NCBI GenBank assembly: GCA_001800515.1
Contig: MGVN01000130.1
Location: forward strand, 11,741 to 17,228
Reading direction: 5' to 3'
Length of the DNA stretch: 5,488 nt
Source: Elusimicrobia bacterium RIFOXYB2_FULL_49_7
GTDB lineage: Bacteria; Fibrobacterota; OXYB2-FULL-49-7
Part shown: positions 1 to 5,488 of the stretch, piece after piece
Layout: each line of letters begins with the position of its first letter
Numbering within the stretch: position 1 is the first letter of the stretch
Translations under genes and position numbers: made by a program
Notes under the pieces: model-generated
Seen by the model: the letters and a program-made list of their open reading frames with translations, nothing else
Database searches by the model: none
What the model was told of the DNA's origin: nothing

Positions 1-2
1 CC

Positions 3-221
3 GTGGCAAGAGGCGGTGATGCGGGTCATTGGGAGAAAAACAGTACTGTGACAATAACGGCTGAGGCTTGCCGGGAAATGGCCTTGACGCTGATTGACAA
101 TCTACCCCAAGACGAATTCATTAAAATCACGGACGATATCAAGATGCGTGCCCGTCGAAGAGCTCACTGCAAAAAGAAAGAAAAGAAACCGTTGTCATTC
201 TTGACACCAATCTTGTCATAA
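3..221 (+). CDS. Putative antitoxin-like short protein, possibly 5'-partial, upstream of PIN remnant
   Basis: A short open frame of up to 72 codons reaches the left window edge, so its true start may lie outside. Inside the window the possible starts are GTG at 3, with no visible ribosome site, and GTG at 48, which has GGGAG at 31-35 but a rather long 12-base gap. From the second start the protein begins MTITAEACREM and is mostly charged helix, ending in a basic Arg/Lys-rich stretch. I do not recognise the family. The antitoxin guess rests on size and on position directly ahead of a PIN-domain remnant. The last dozen codons (about 186-221) read out of frame through the conserved start of that PIN sequence, so the natural C terminus was probably different and a frameshift in the A-rich stretch 171-188 is likely. 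It could also be a spurious frame. Confidence 0.35.
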   Translation: MARGGDAGHWEKNSTVTITAEACREMALTLIDNLPQDEFIKITDDIKMRARRRAHCKKKEKKPLSFLTPILS

Positions 222-388
222 GCCACATCTGGGGCAGCCCGAATGCGGCAACCATTATGCAGGCAATCAGAGATCGTTCTGGTATCGTGCCTGTCGTCTC
301 CCTTGAAATGCTCCAGGAGTTGAAAGAAACCCTGGCCAAGCCTAAAATAGAAAAGAAAATTAATCTGGATACAAATAAAAGACATTAA
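125..388 (+). pseudogene. Truncated PIN-domain toxin remnant (VapC-like / COG1569-type)
   Basis: The frame opened by the TAA at 122-124 and closed by TAA at 386-388 contains a recognisable PIN-domain N terminus from about 185: TVVILDTNLVISHIWGSPN, then a helix, then VVSLEMLQELKETLAKPKI. PIN proteins are metal-dependent ribonucleases, and the LDTN aspartate is the first of their metal-binding acidic residues. The E of the later LQEL segment fits the next conserved acidic position. Families of this type are usually about 130-150 residues. Here similarity ends at the LAKPKI stretch, where the domain should continue to its further acidic residues, and only 11 unrelated-looking residues follow. 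There is no ATG or GTG in this frame; the only alternative would be CTG at 167. No start plus a missing C-terminal half argues for a non-functional remnant. The preceding short frame overlaps it in another phase. Confidence 0.6.
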
Positions 389-456
389 AATTTCAACACA
401 ATAATCACTTCTTTTGATTCTGTACTCATTCCAATTTAAAAGAATTATTGCCTCAT

Positions 457-486
457 TTGATTGCTGAGTCCGGCAATTAATATATT
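457..486 (+). promoter_or_regulatory. Candidate uvrA promoter (TTGATT-N18-TATATT), possibly leaderless
   Basis: TTGATT at 457-462 and TATATT at 481-486 are separated by 18 bases; they match the sigma-70 consensus hexamers at 4 of 6 and 5 of 6 positions. Transcription would start near 493-494, which is the uvrA ATG itself, giving a transcript with little or no leader. That fits the absence of a Shine-Dalgarno sequence ahead of the ATG. An alternative pair further upstream, TTGATT at 414-419 and TAAAAG at 437-442 with 17 bases between, would give a leader of about 45 bases. AT-rich DNA yields such matches by chance, so confidence is low. Confidence 0.25.
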
Positions 487-493
487 CTTCATC

Positions 494-3313
494 ATGATCG
501 GCAATTTCATCACGGTTAAAGGCGCGCGCGAACACAATCTCAAGAACATCACAGTCGCCATCCCAAGAAACTCCCTCACGGTTATGACCGGACTTTCCGG
601 CTCCGGAAAATCCTCCCTCGCCTTTGACACCCTCTACGCCGAAGGCCAACGCCGTTTCGTGGAATCCCTCTCCGCCTATGCCCGGCAGTTCCTGGGCCTC
701 ATGGAAAAACCGGATGTGGATGTCATTGAAGGACTCTCTCCCGCCATCTCCATCGAACAAAAAACAACCCACAAAAACCCCCGCTCCACCGTTGGCACAG
801 TCACCGAGATATACGACTACTTCCGCCTCCTCTTTGCCCGCGTAGGCATCCCCTACTGCCACGGCTGCGGACGCATCATGCAGAAACAGACGGTCCAGGA
901 AATCGTAGACACGGTTCTGGCCTATCCGGAAGGCAGCAAAATCCAGATTCTCTCACCCGTAGTACGCGGACGCAAAGGGGAATACAAAGAACTCCTGAAA
1001 CAGATTGCCAAAGATGGCTTTATCCGAGGTAGAATAGATGGTATCCTCCGTGATCTGAACGAAGAGTTCCCAATAGACAAAAATAAAAAGCACGATATTG
1101 AAGTGGTAGTGGATAGGTTGGTTGTTAATAAAACCATCAAGAATCGACTCACCGACTCGGTACAAACCGCACTGAAATACGCCAACGGTCTGGTCATTAT
1201 CCAGCAGATGGAAGGCAAAGAAGCCCTGTTCAGTGAACTGATGACCTGCCCCTTCTGCAACATCAGCTACGGCGAAATTTCACCCCGCCTCTTCTCTTTC
1301 AACACCCCCTATGGCGCCTGCCCGGAATGCGATGGATTGGGCCATAAGATGGAATTGGATCCCCGGCTCGTAGTGCCGCATGACAACAAATCCATTGCAG
1401 AAGGGGCCATTGTCGCTTGGGGCGTTCCCAGCGGCTCTCTATACGGCCAAATTTTTACCGCAGTAGCCAAACTGGTCAAAGCCGACCTCAATGCACCCTG
1501 GAAAAGTCTGACCAAAAAGCAACAGAACGCCTTTCTCTACGGCACCGGCGAGGAAAAGATCAAATATCGTTGGGAAAGCGAAAACTGGAAGGGCGAGCAA
1601 AACCGCCCTTTTGAAGGGGTCATCCCCAATCTCCAGCGTCGCTATACTCAAAGCCAGTCGCACGGCATTCGCGAATGGATTGAAGGGTTCATGACCTACC
1701 AGGATTGCCCCAAGTGCCAAGGCAGACGGCTCAAACAGGAATCCCTGTCCATCAAGGTGGGCGATAAAAACATCTCAGAAGTGACGGCACTCACCATTCG
1801 GGAATGCCTGCAATTTATCAAAGGACTCACCCTCTCTCCAAACCAGAAGAAGATTGCCAACCAAATATTCAAGGAAATTGACGAACGGCTCTCTTTTCTT
1901 ATCAATGTAGGAGTCGATTATCTTAATCTCAACCGCGCTTCAGGCACCCTTTCCGGAGGAGAAGCACAACGTATTCGGTTGGCCACTCAAATCGGCTCGC
2001 AACTCGTTGGCGTCATGTATATCCTGGACGAACCCTCCATCGGCCTGCACCAACGCGATAATGCCAAACTCATCGCTTCCTTGAAACGGCTCCGCGATCT
2101 GGGGAACACGGTCATTGTCGTGGAACATGATCGGGAAACCATGGAAGCCGCAGATCATATCATCGACCTTGGCCCGGGTGCCGGCATTCATGGTGGCGAA
2201 GTGGTGGCAGAGGGAACCCTGCAAGAGGTGGCTGGCTTTGCAAAATCCCTGACAGGCCAATATCTTTCCGGAAAGAAACGGATTGAAATGCCCCCTGAGC
2301 GCCGGATAGGCAATGGACAGAAATTAGTCTTGCATGGCGCATCTGCTCATAATCTGAAAGACCTGACCGTGACTTTTCCGCTTGGCAAATTCATCTGCAT
2401 CACCGGCGTTTCCGGGTCCGGCAAAAGTTCGTTGATTAACCACACGCTTTCCCGTCTGCTGAACCGCCACTTCTATGGAAGCAAGGAGCTGCCCATGAAA
2501 TACAGCTCCATAAGCGGTCTTTCTCATATTGATAAGGTCATCTGCATCGACCAATCCCCCATTGGCCGCACCCCCCGGTCCAATCCGGCCACCTATACCA
2601 AGCTTTTTGACCCCATCCGCGAACTCTTTGCCTCCCTGCCGGAATCGAAAATCCGAGGCTATGAACCGGGCCGATTCAGCTTCAACCTCAAAGGAGGCCG
2701 CTGCGAATCCTGCGAAGGCGATGGTATCATCCGTATTGAAATGCACTTTCTACCCGATGTTTATGTGGCGTGCGAAGCATGCAAGGGACGACGCTATAAC
2801 CGGGAGACGTTGGAAGTGCTCTTTAAAGGTAAAAGCATTGCGGATATACTGGAAATGACGGTCAATGAAGCTGTGGCCTTTTTTGAAGCCATTCCCCAAA
2901 TCCGGGTGAAACTGGAAACGCTCAAAGAAGTGGGATTAGGGTATCTGCACTTGGGGCAACAGGCCACGACCCTATCCGGCGGAGAAGCGCAACGGGTTAA
3001 ACTCTCGACCGAACTCTCCAAACGCTCCACAGGCCGCACCTTTTACATTCTTGATGAGCCTACCACGGGCCTTCACTTTGAAGACGTACGGCTGCTCTTG
3101 AACGTGCTTCAGAATTTTGTAGACAGAGGCAATACGGTTCTGGTGATCGAACACAATATGGACATCATCAAATGTGCTGATCATATCATTGATTTGGGGC
3201 CAGAAGGGGGTGATAAGGGAGGAGAAATTCTGGCCGAAGGAACCCCGGAAGCGGTGGCTAAGATAGAACGATCTTACACCGGTCGGTTTTTAAAGAAAGA
3301 ATTGCGCTTATAA
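494..3313 (+). CDS. uvrA: Excinuclease ABC subunit A (UvrA)
   Basis: UvrA is the dimeric ATPase that recognises helix-distorting DNA lesions and loads UvrB in cytoplasmic nucleotide excision repair. The 939-residue product matches the usual length (E. coli UvrA has 940) and appears complete. The first ABC module has Walker A GLSGSGKS at 33-40, a UvrB-binding region with a CHGC pair at C122/C125, and zinc-finger cysteines C252, C255, C276 and C279. It continues with signature LSGGEAQ at 486-492, Walker B ending D512-E513, and switch H545. The second module has Walker A GVSGSGKS at 638-645, the second zinc finger at C737, C740, C760 and C763, signature LSGGEAQ at 827-833, Walker B D854-E855 and switch H887. 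ATG 494 was chosen because [15 protein letters not shown] matches the family N terminus; TTG at 461 would add 11 atypical residues. No Shine-Dalgarno sequence precedes it and no LexA-type operator was recognised. The gene stands alone and converges on the next gene one base after its stop. Confidence 0.98.
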   Translation: MIGNFITVKGAREHNLKNITVAIPRNSLTVMTGLSGSGKSSLAFDTLYAEGQRRFVESLSAYARQFLGLMEKPDVDVIEGLSPAISIEQKTTHKNPRSTVGTVTEIYDYFRLLFARVGIPYCHGCGRIMQKQTVQEIVDTVLAYPEGSKIQILSPVVRGRKGEYKELLKQIAKDGFIRGRIDGILRDLNEEFPIDKNKKHDIEVVVDRLVVNKTIKNRLTDSVQTALKYANGLVIIQQMEGKEALFSELMTCPFCNISYGEISPRLFSFNTPYGACPECDGLGHKMELDPRLVVPHDNKSIAEGAIVAWGVPSGSLYGQIFTAVAKLVKADLNAPWKSLTKKQQNAFLYGTGEEKIKYRWESENWKGEQNRPFEGVIPNLQRRYTQSQSHGIREWIEGFMTYQDCPKCQGRRLKQESLSIKVGDKNISEVTALTIRECLQFIKGLTLSPNQKKIANQIFKEIDERLSFLINVGVDYLNLNRASGTLSGGEAQRIRLATQIGSQLVGVMYILDEPSIGLHQRDNAKLIASLKRLRDLGNTVIVVEHDRETMEAADHIIDLGPGAGIHGGEVVAEGTLQEVAGFAKSLTGQYLSGKKRIEMPPERRIGNGQKLVLHGASAHNLKDLTVTFPLGKFICITGVSGSGKSSLINHTLSRLLNRHFYGSKELPMKYSSISGLSHIDKVICIDQSPIGRTPRSNPATYTKLFDPIRELFASLPESKIRGYEPGRFSFNLKGGRCESCEGDGIIRIEMHFLPDVYVACEACKGRRYNRETLEVLFKGKSIADILEMTVNEAVAFFEAIPQIRVKLETLKEVGLGYLHLGQQATTLSGGEAQRVKLSTELSKRSTGRTFYILDEPTTGLHFEDVRLLLNVLQNFVDRGNTVLVIEHNMDIIKCADHIIDLGPEGGDKGGEILAEGTPEAVAKIERSYTGRFLKKELRL

Positions 3314-3314
3314 C

Positions 3315-3836
3315 CTATCCTTCTACATCCAGGCTGCTTTCGGCAGGCGGTTGATAAACCTTAAAAGCGTTCTCCGGTTTGCTATAAAAGTTGAGCATAT
3401 CCTCATAGAGTTTTCGGACACTTTCATAATCATACCCCCTGCCTTCACTCATCTGCGGCTGATAAACCGCACTTGCCATTGAAGTCTTGCTATCGTCACT
3501 CTTCACGGTTTCCGCGTCCTGTTCATCGGTAACCGCTGTGGTCGTCGCATCTTCGGATTCCTGTGCTAACGCAGCCTTCATTTTAGCATAATAATCATTC
3601 AGGATCGACGGAGTAATGGCTTTGTTGTCATATATTTTATACAGCAAAGAAGAACCCAACCCAACGGAACCCGAGGAATAACTGTTACCCAAGCCGTTTA
3701 ACAGCGAAGTATTTTGATTTTTCAAGTTAGCCGACAAGGCCAGGGAAAGTTCCAGTTTTTGGTTATTCGCCCCTGATAAACCCGATGTTTCGGTCGAGTA
3801 GAGACTATTGGTTGAATCTAATCCTGTGATATCCAT
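3315..3836 (-). CDS. Hypothetical 173-residue Ser/Asn-rich protein, no recognised domain
   Basis: I do not recognise this protein. It starts MDITGLDSTNSLYS and has no signal peptide, no hydrophobic membrane segment and no cysteine. Residues 1-63 are rich in Ser, Asn, Thr, Gly and Leu, with a possible helix at about 26-50. Residues 74-93 look helical, 94-119 form an acidic Thr/Asp/Glu-rich linker likely to be disordered, and 135-162 form a tyrosine-rich segment that could be a small folded tail. The downstream ATG at 3836 was chosen over the one at 3854 because GGAGG (3844-3848) lies 7 bases before it, while the upstream ATG overlaps that ribosome site. A low-complexity N terminus without a Sec signal resembles substrates of flagellar-type export, and a sigma-28-like promoter lies just upstream, but the flagellar link is inference only. 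The stop codon is one base from the uvrA stop, so the 3' ends of the two transcripts must overlap or end within each other's gene. Confidence 0.8.
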   Translation of the reverse strand: MDITGLDSTNSLYSTETSGLSGANNQKLELSLALSANLKNQNTSLLNGLGNSYSSGSVGLGSSLLYKIYDNKAITPSILNDYYAKMKAALAQESEDATTTAVTDEQDAETVKSDDSKTSMASAVYQPQMSEGRGYDYESVRKLYEDMLNFYSKPENAFKVYQPPAESSLDVEG

Positions 3837-3843
3837 AGCACAT

Positions 3844-3848
3844 CCTCC
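3844..3848 (-). promoter_or_regulatory. Ribosome binding site GGAGG deciding the 3836 start
   Basis: On the minus strand GGAGG is followed by seven bases and then ATG at 3836, which is near-ideal spacing. The site overlaps the codons just after an alternative in-frame ATG at 3854, so that upstream start is unlikely to be used. Confidence 0.75.
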
Positions 3849-3856
3849 ATTCAAAG

Positions 3857-3884
3857 ATATCGGAAAAGTTAATGAAAAACTTGA
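3857..3884 (-). promoter_or_regulatory. Candidate sigma-28 (flagellar-type) promoter for the 173-residue protein
   Basis: Read on the minus strand, TCAAGTTT (3884-3877), a 12-base spacer and TCCGATAT (3864-3857) resemble the FliA/SigD consensus TAAAGTTT-N11-GCCGATAA or GCCGATAT. The -10 box matches the SigD form at 7 of 8 positions; the -35 box matches 7 of 8, with TCAA in place of TAAA; and the spacer is one base longer than the usual 11. Initiation near 3850 would give a leader of about 14 bases, with the ribosome site almost at its 5' end, which is short but possible. The match was found by eye and no second example exists in the window. Confidence 0.35.
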
Positions 3885-4004
3885 GCCTTTACGATAAATT
3901 TTATAACTAAAGCTAAATCAGCGCCTTAAAAGAAGTAAAATAGCGTAGTTTTTTCTTTCATTTTCCCGGTCAGGATTATAGTTTATAGGTATCCTTCAAG
4001 TAAC

Positions 4005-4008
4005 GGAG
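4005..4008 (+). promoter_or_regulatory. Ribosome binding site GGAG deciding the 4017 start
   Basis: GGAG is followed by eight bases before ATG 4017 but by only two before ATG 4011. Two bases is too close for normal initiation, so the second ATG is preferred. Confidence 0.65.
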
Positions 4009-4016
4009 ACATGAAC

Positions 4017-4343
4017 ATGAAATACGCCACTATTCGGATAAACAAAAATGATATTCAGGCATCCGAACTGGATTCCTTCATCAATAAAATCGAGCATGGA
4101 CAAAAAAAGCATATCCATCTCCTGTTGGATTTCGAAGATGTGGAATATGTCAACAGCGGTAGGCTGGGGGTGCTCATCCGTAAACACAAGGATCTCAATC
4201 TGGAGGGCGGTGGACTGGCGTTTGTCAATGTCTGCGAAAGTCTGGCTTCAATCTTTTATAATTCCGGCATGTCCCGCATTATCGGTATTTTTAATAGTGT
4301 GGCGGATTACGAGAAAACACTTCAAAGAAACGATAAGAAATAA
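4017..4343 (+). CDS. Stand-alone STAS-domain protein (anti-sigma factor antagonist-like)
   Basis: The 108-residue product is essentially one STAS domain, the fold of SpoIIAA and RsbV. Those small cytoplasmic proteins bind an anti-sigma kinase and release a sigma factor, switched by serine phosphorylation. The hallmark segment reads LLLDFEDVEYVNSGRLGVLI at about 35-54, in the place of the family's D-S-S/T-G-L-G loop. Later residues 67-92 (LAFVNV, then SIFYNSGMSRIIGIF) match the usual strand and the helix that precedes the last strand. The serine at the usual phosphorylation position is kept (S47), but the Asp before it is Asn (N46) and the following residues are Gly-Arg rather than Ser-Gly. 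The start at 4017 is preferred by ribosome-site spacing; 4011 would add Met-Asn. No kinase or sigma factor gene adjoins it, so its partner is unknown. It converges on a second STAS-containing gene, with 25 bases between stops. Confidence 0.85.
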   Translation: MKYATIRINKNDIQASELDSFINKIEHGQKKHIHLLLDFEDVEYVNSGRLGVLIRKHKDLNLEGGGLAFVNVCESLASIFYNSGMSRIIGIFNSVADYEKTLQRNDKK

Positions 4344-4354
4344 TTTTTAATTTT

Positions 4355-4366
4355 CGGCCTTGGCCG
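4355..4366. terminator. Short inverted repeat between convergent stops, weak possible terminator
   Basis: CGGCC-TT-GGCCG sits in the 25-base gap between the stop of the STAS gene and the stop of the minus-strand gene. A realistic fold has four GC pairs with a CTTG loop. On the plus strand the T-rich run (4341-4354) lies before the hairpin, not after it; on the minus strand A-rich DNA follows. Neither strand has the hairpin-then-T-tract order of an intrinsic terminator, so termination here is doubtful. Confidence 0.2.
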
Positions 4367-4368
4367 GA

Positions 4369-5466
4369 TTAGATGATGAATTTCGAAGCGTCTTTCTGAA
4401 CTTCCTTATTATACCATTTCTGACCATTGGCATACCAAAAGGCCATACGCTCCTCTTTTCCCGGCCATTCCTGTTTGTTTTTTTCAAAACGGTGAAGCAC
4501 CTGACGTGCATCCAGTTTTTGTCCCAAAAGCACGGCACACACAATACTGAAATAAAAGGATTGGAAAACCTTTTCTCCCTCTTTATCCGGCGGATTCTTA
4601 ATGCAATTCGAAAAAGCTTGTAGCGCAGCTTCCAATAGCCCCTTTTCCCGTACCCCGGGCCGCATGTACCGGTAAATAAGAAGCGTGGCCAACCCAATCT
4701 CATAGAAACGGTTCAGCGAACGATCAAATATCATGGCATTCATACATTCCGCCAACAAGCGACAGCAATACTCCATCGCATAATCATCCTTTTCCCGCGT
4801 ACGGATAAGATCCTCAGGTTGGAGTTCGGTCCGTTTGAGCAAATCTCGCCTTCGGTTGGTCGTGCGCATAAGCAACATGCGCACCTCATCCGTCAACGGG
4901 GGAACATGCCGCTCTTCGTTCTGAATATGGACGAAATCCTCCGGATACAGCGAAGCAAAAAGACATTCCGTGCATAACAAAATAGTACGTCGGTAATACT
5001 CCACCACCACCCCGTTCTCACGACACAGAGGAAAGAAATCATCGTCTTCCCAGGTAAATTCCATGCCGGTCAGATCGGATACTTGCTTTTCAATGCCCTT
5101 ATTACCACAAAGCGGGCATTCCATTTCCGTCACACTTGCCGCCGCCTTTGCGGAGAGGGCCGTCCAGGCTGCCATCTCCTTTTGGGAGGCAATCAGACGG
5201 ATCTCAGGATGAATGGTTTTGATTTGCTCGGTAAATTCGGCAGATTCCGTATAAAGGGCCAACGTCCGCTGCTGCGCCGCAAGCTTGCTCCAGAGATTCT
5301 GAATCGTCTTGTGTCCCATACTGTCAATTGTTTTCACCTTGGACAAGTCCAGAACCAACCCTTGTTTCGTGGTTTGGTTTTCAAGAAAGGGGGTGAAAAA
5401 GGTTTTCATGCGTACCAGATTCCGGATATCCAGATTGAAATCAAGTAACACGACCTGAGACGACAT
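4369..5466 (-). CDS. STAS-like domain fused to zinc-ribbon and helical C-terminal region (DUF2225-like)
   Basis: The 365-residue protein has three parts. Residues about 4-100 form a STAS-like domain: strand VVLLDFNLDI, helix, then LVLDLSKVKTIDSMGHKTI at 37-55, where D48-S49 occupy the regulatory serine loop, and strand RTLALYTES. Residues 115-170 carry C117-x2-C120, C148 and C165-x2-C168, in the pattern of a zinc-binding domain interrupted by an acidic loop. Residues about 185-365 are predominantly helical, with a segment at 285-330 resembling a TPR-like pair. The cysteine segment and helical tail recall DUF2225-type proteins, but that assignment is from memory of the pattern. No membrane segment or signal is seen, so it is probably cytoplasmic. 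A role as a regulatory or sensing scaffold is inference. GGGAG at 5475-5479 lies eight bases before the ATG, and that ATG overlaps an upstream stop codon as TAATG, suggesting translational coupling within an operon. Confidence 0.85.
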   Translation of the reverse strand: MSSQVVLLDFNLDIRNLVRMKTFFTPFLENQTTKQGLVLDLSKVKTIDSMGHKTIQNLWSKLAAQQRTLALYTESAEFTEQIKTIHPEIRLIASQKEMAAWTALSAKAAASVTEMECPLCGNKGIEKQVSDLTGMEFTWEDDDFFPLCRENGVVVEYYRRTILLCTECLFASLYPEDFVHIQNEERHVPPLTDEVRMLLMRTTNRRRDLLKRTELQPEDLIRTREKDDYAMEYCCRLLAECMNAMIFDRSLNRFYEIGLATLLIYRYMRPGVREKGLLEAALQAFSNCIKNPPDKEGEKVFQSFYFSIVCAVLLGQKLDARQVLHRFEKNKQEWPGKEERMAFWYANGQKWYNKEVQKDASKFII

Positions 5467-5488
5467 TATTTCATCTCCCGTTCAAAGG
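5466..5488 (-). CDS. 3' end of an upstream gene in the same operon (partial)
   Basis: On the minus strand one frame reads FEREMK and then TAA at 5468-5466, and the stop shares its last A with the ATG of the STAS/zinc-ribbon gene (TAATG). Such stop-start overlaps are typical of consecutive operon genes. Only six full codons before the stop are visible, too few to identify a product or prove that it is coding. Confidence 0.35.
5475..5479 (-). promoter_or_regulatory. Ribosome binding site GGGAG for the STAS/zinc-ribbon gene
   Basis: On the minus strand GGGAG is followed by eight bases and ATG at 5466. It lies within the last codons of the apparent upstream reading frame. An ATG at 5474-5472 within the same stretch is followed at once by AAA and TAA and is not a start for the long frame. 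Confidence 0.7.

Larger units (their letters stand above)
3837..4016. other. Divergent intergenic spacer between the 173-residue gene and the STAS gene
   Basis: This 180-base AT-rich spacer must hold the promoters of both flanking genes. Toward the left gene it has the sigma-28-like element described separately. Toward the STAS gene a TATAGT at 3977-3982 is one base from the -10 consensus, but no convincing -35 box lies 16-18 bases upstream (CTTTCA at 3955-3960 is the nearest). TATAAC at 3901-3906 follows TTGAGC (3881-3886) with only about 14-15 bases between. I saw no riboswitch-like fold, RNA gene or clear operator palindrome. Confidence 0.4.

Noticed and set aside
389..493. LexA (SOS) operator ahead of uvrA
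   Set aside because: Only a lone CTGT half-site (420-423) is present; no CTGT-N8-ACAG or GAAC-N4-GTTC palindrome was found. A lineage-specific LexA box could be missed by eye.
461..493. TTG 461 as the uvrA start
   Set aside because: It would add 11 residues not typical of UvrA N termini and has no good ribosome site.
164..862. 232-codon open frame on the minus strand
   Set aside because: It lies mostly antisense to the first part of uvrA, whose coding is certain, and its translation shows no recognisable domain; a mirror of uvrA codon bias.
2324..2746. 140-codon minus-strand frame within uvrA
   Set aside because: Antisense shadow of the second UvrA ATPase module; no ribosome site or domain evidence.
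4048..4350. 100-codon plus-strand frame overlapping the stand-alone STAS gene
   Set aside because: Out-of-frame shadow; the STAS frame has the ribosome site and the recognisable domain.
4347..4703. 118-codon minus-strand frame in another phase
   Set aside because: Overlaps the 3' part of the STAS/zinc-ribbon gene out of frame; Arg/Trp/Phe-rich composition typical of a shadow.
5083..5448. 121-codon plus-strand frame
   Set aside because: Antisense to the STAS domain coding region of the minus-strand gene; no supporting motif.

Overview
The window looks like an ordinary bacterial chromosome segment with moderate GC. It carries one clear housekeeping gene (uvrA), two STAS-domain regulatory proteins, one orphan protein, and the remains of a toxin-antitoxin-like locus at the left edge. 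Gene density, Shine-Dalgarno sequences in front of three of the genes, and the UvrA sequence all say Bacteria. The UvrA and the STAS/zinc-ribbon protein look more like those of non-proteobacterial lineages (spirochaete-like or a related Gram-negative phylum), but this is an impression from reading and not a placement. No tRNA, rRNA, CRISPR array, insertion sequence or phage gene was seen.

Left edge (about 1-390, + strand): a short antitoxin-like reading frame runs into the out-of-frame remnant of a PIN-domain toxin. The remnant has no usable start codon and stops after about 65 conserved residues, roughly half a PIN domain, so the locus looks decayed. Next (494-3313, +) is a complete 939-residue UvrA, the DNA-damage sensor of nucleotide excision repair, with all ATPase and zinc motifs intact. 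It has no Shine-Dalgarno sequence, and a -10-like hexamer lies immediately upstream of its ATG, which would fit a leaderless mRNA.

Middle (3315-4016): a 173-residue protein of unknown function runs convergent with uvrA, with one base between the two stop codons. It has a strong ribosome site and, just upstream, a candidate sigma-28 (flagellar-type) promoter. The 180-base divergent spacer 3837-4016 separates it from the next gene.

Right part (4017-5488): a 108-residue stand-alone STAS protein (+) converges on a 365-residue protein (-) that joins an N-terminal STAS-like domain to a cysteine-rich zinc-ribbon segment and a helical C-terminal region. The latter gene's start overlaps an in-frame stop codon (TAATG) of what appears to be an upstream gene running off the right edge, so it is probably a downstream member of an operon. 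Two STAS proteins side by side suggest a partner-switching or related signalling locus, but no kinase, phosphatase or sigma factor is visible to confirm it.
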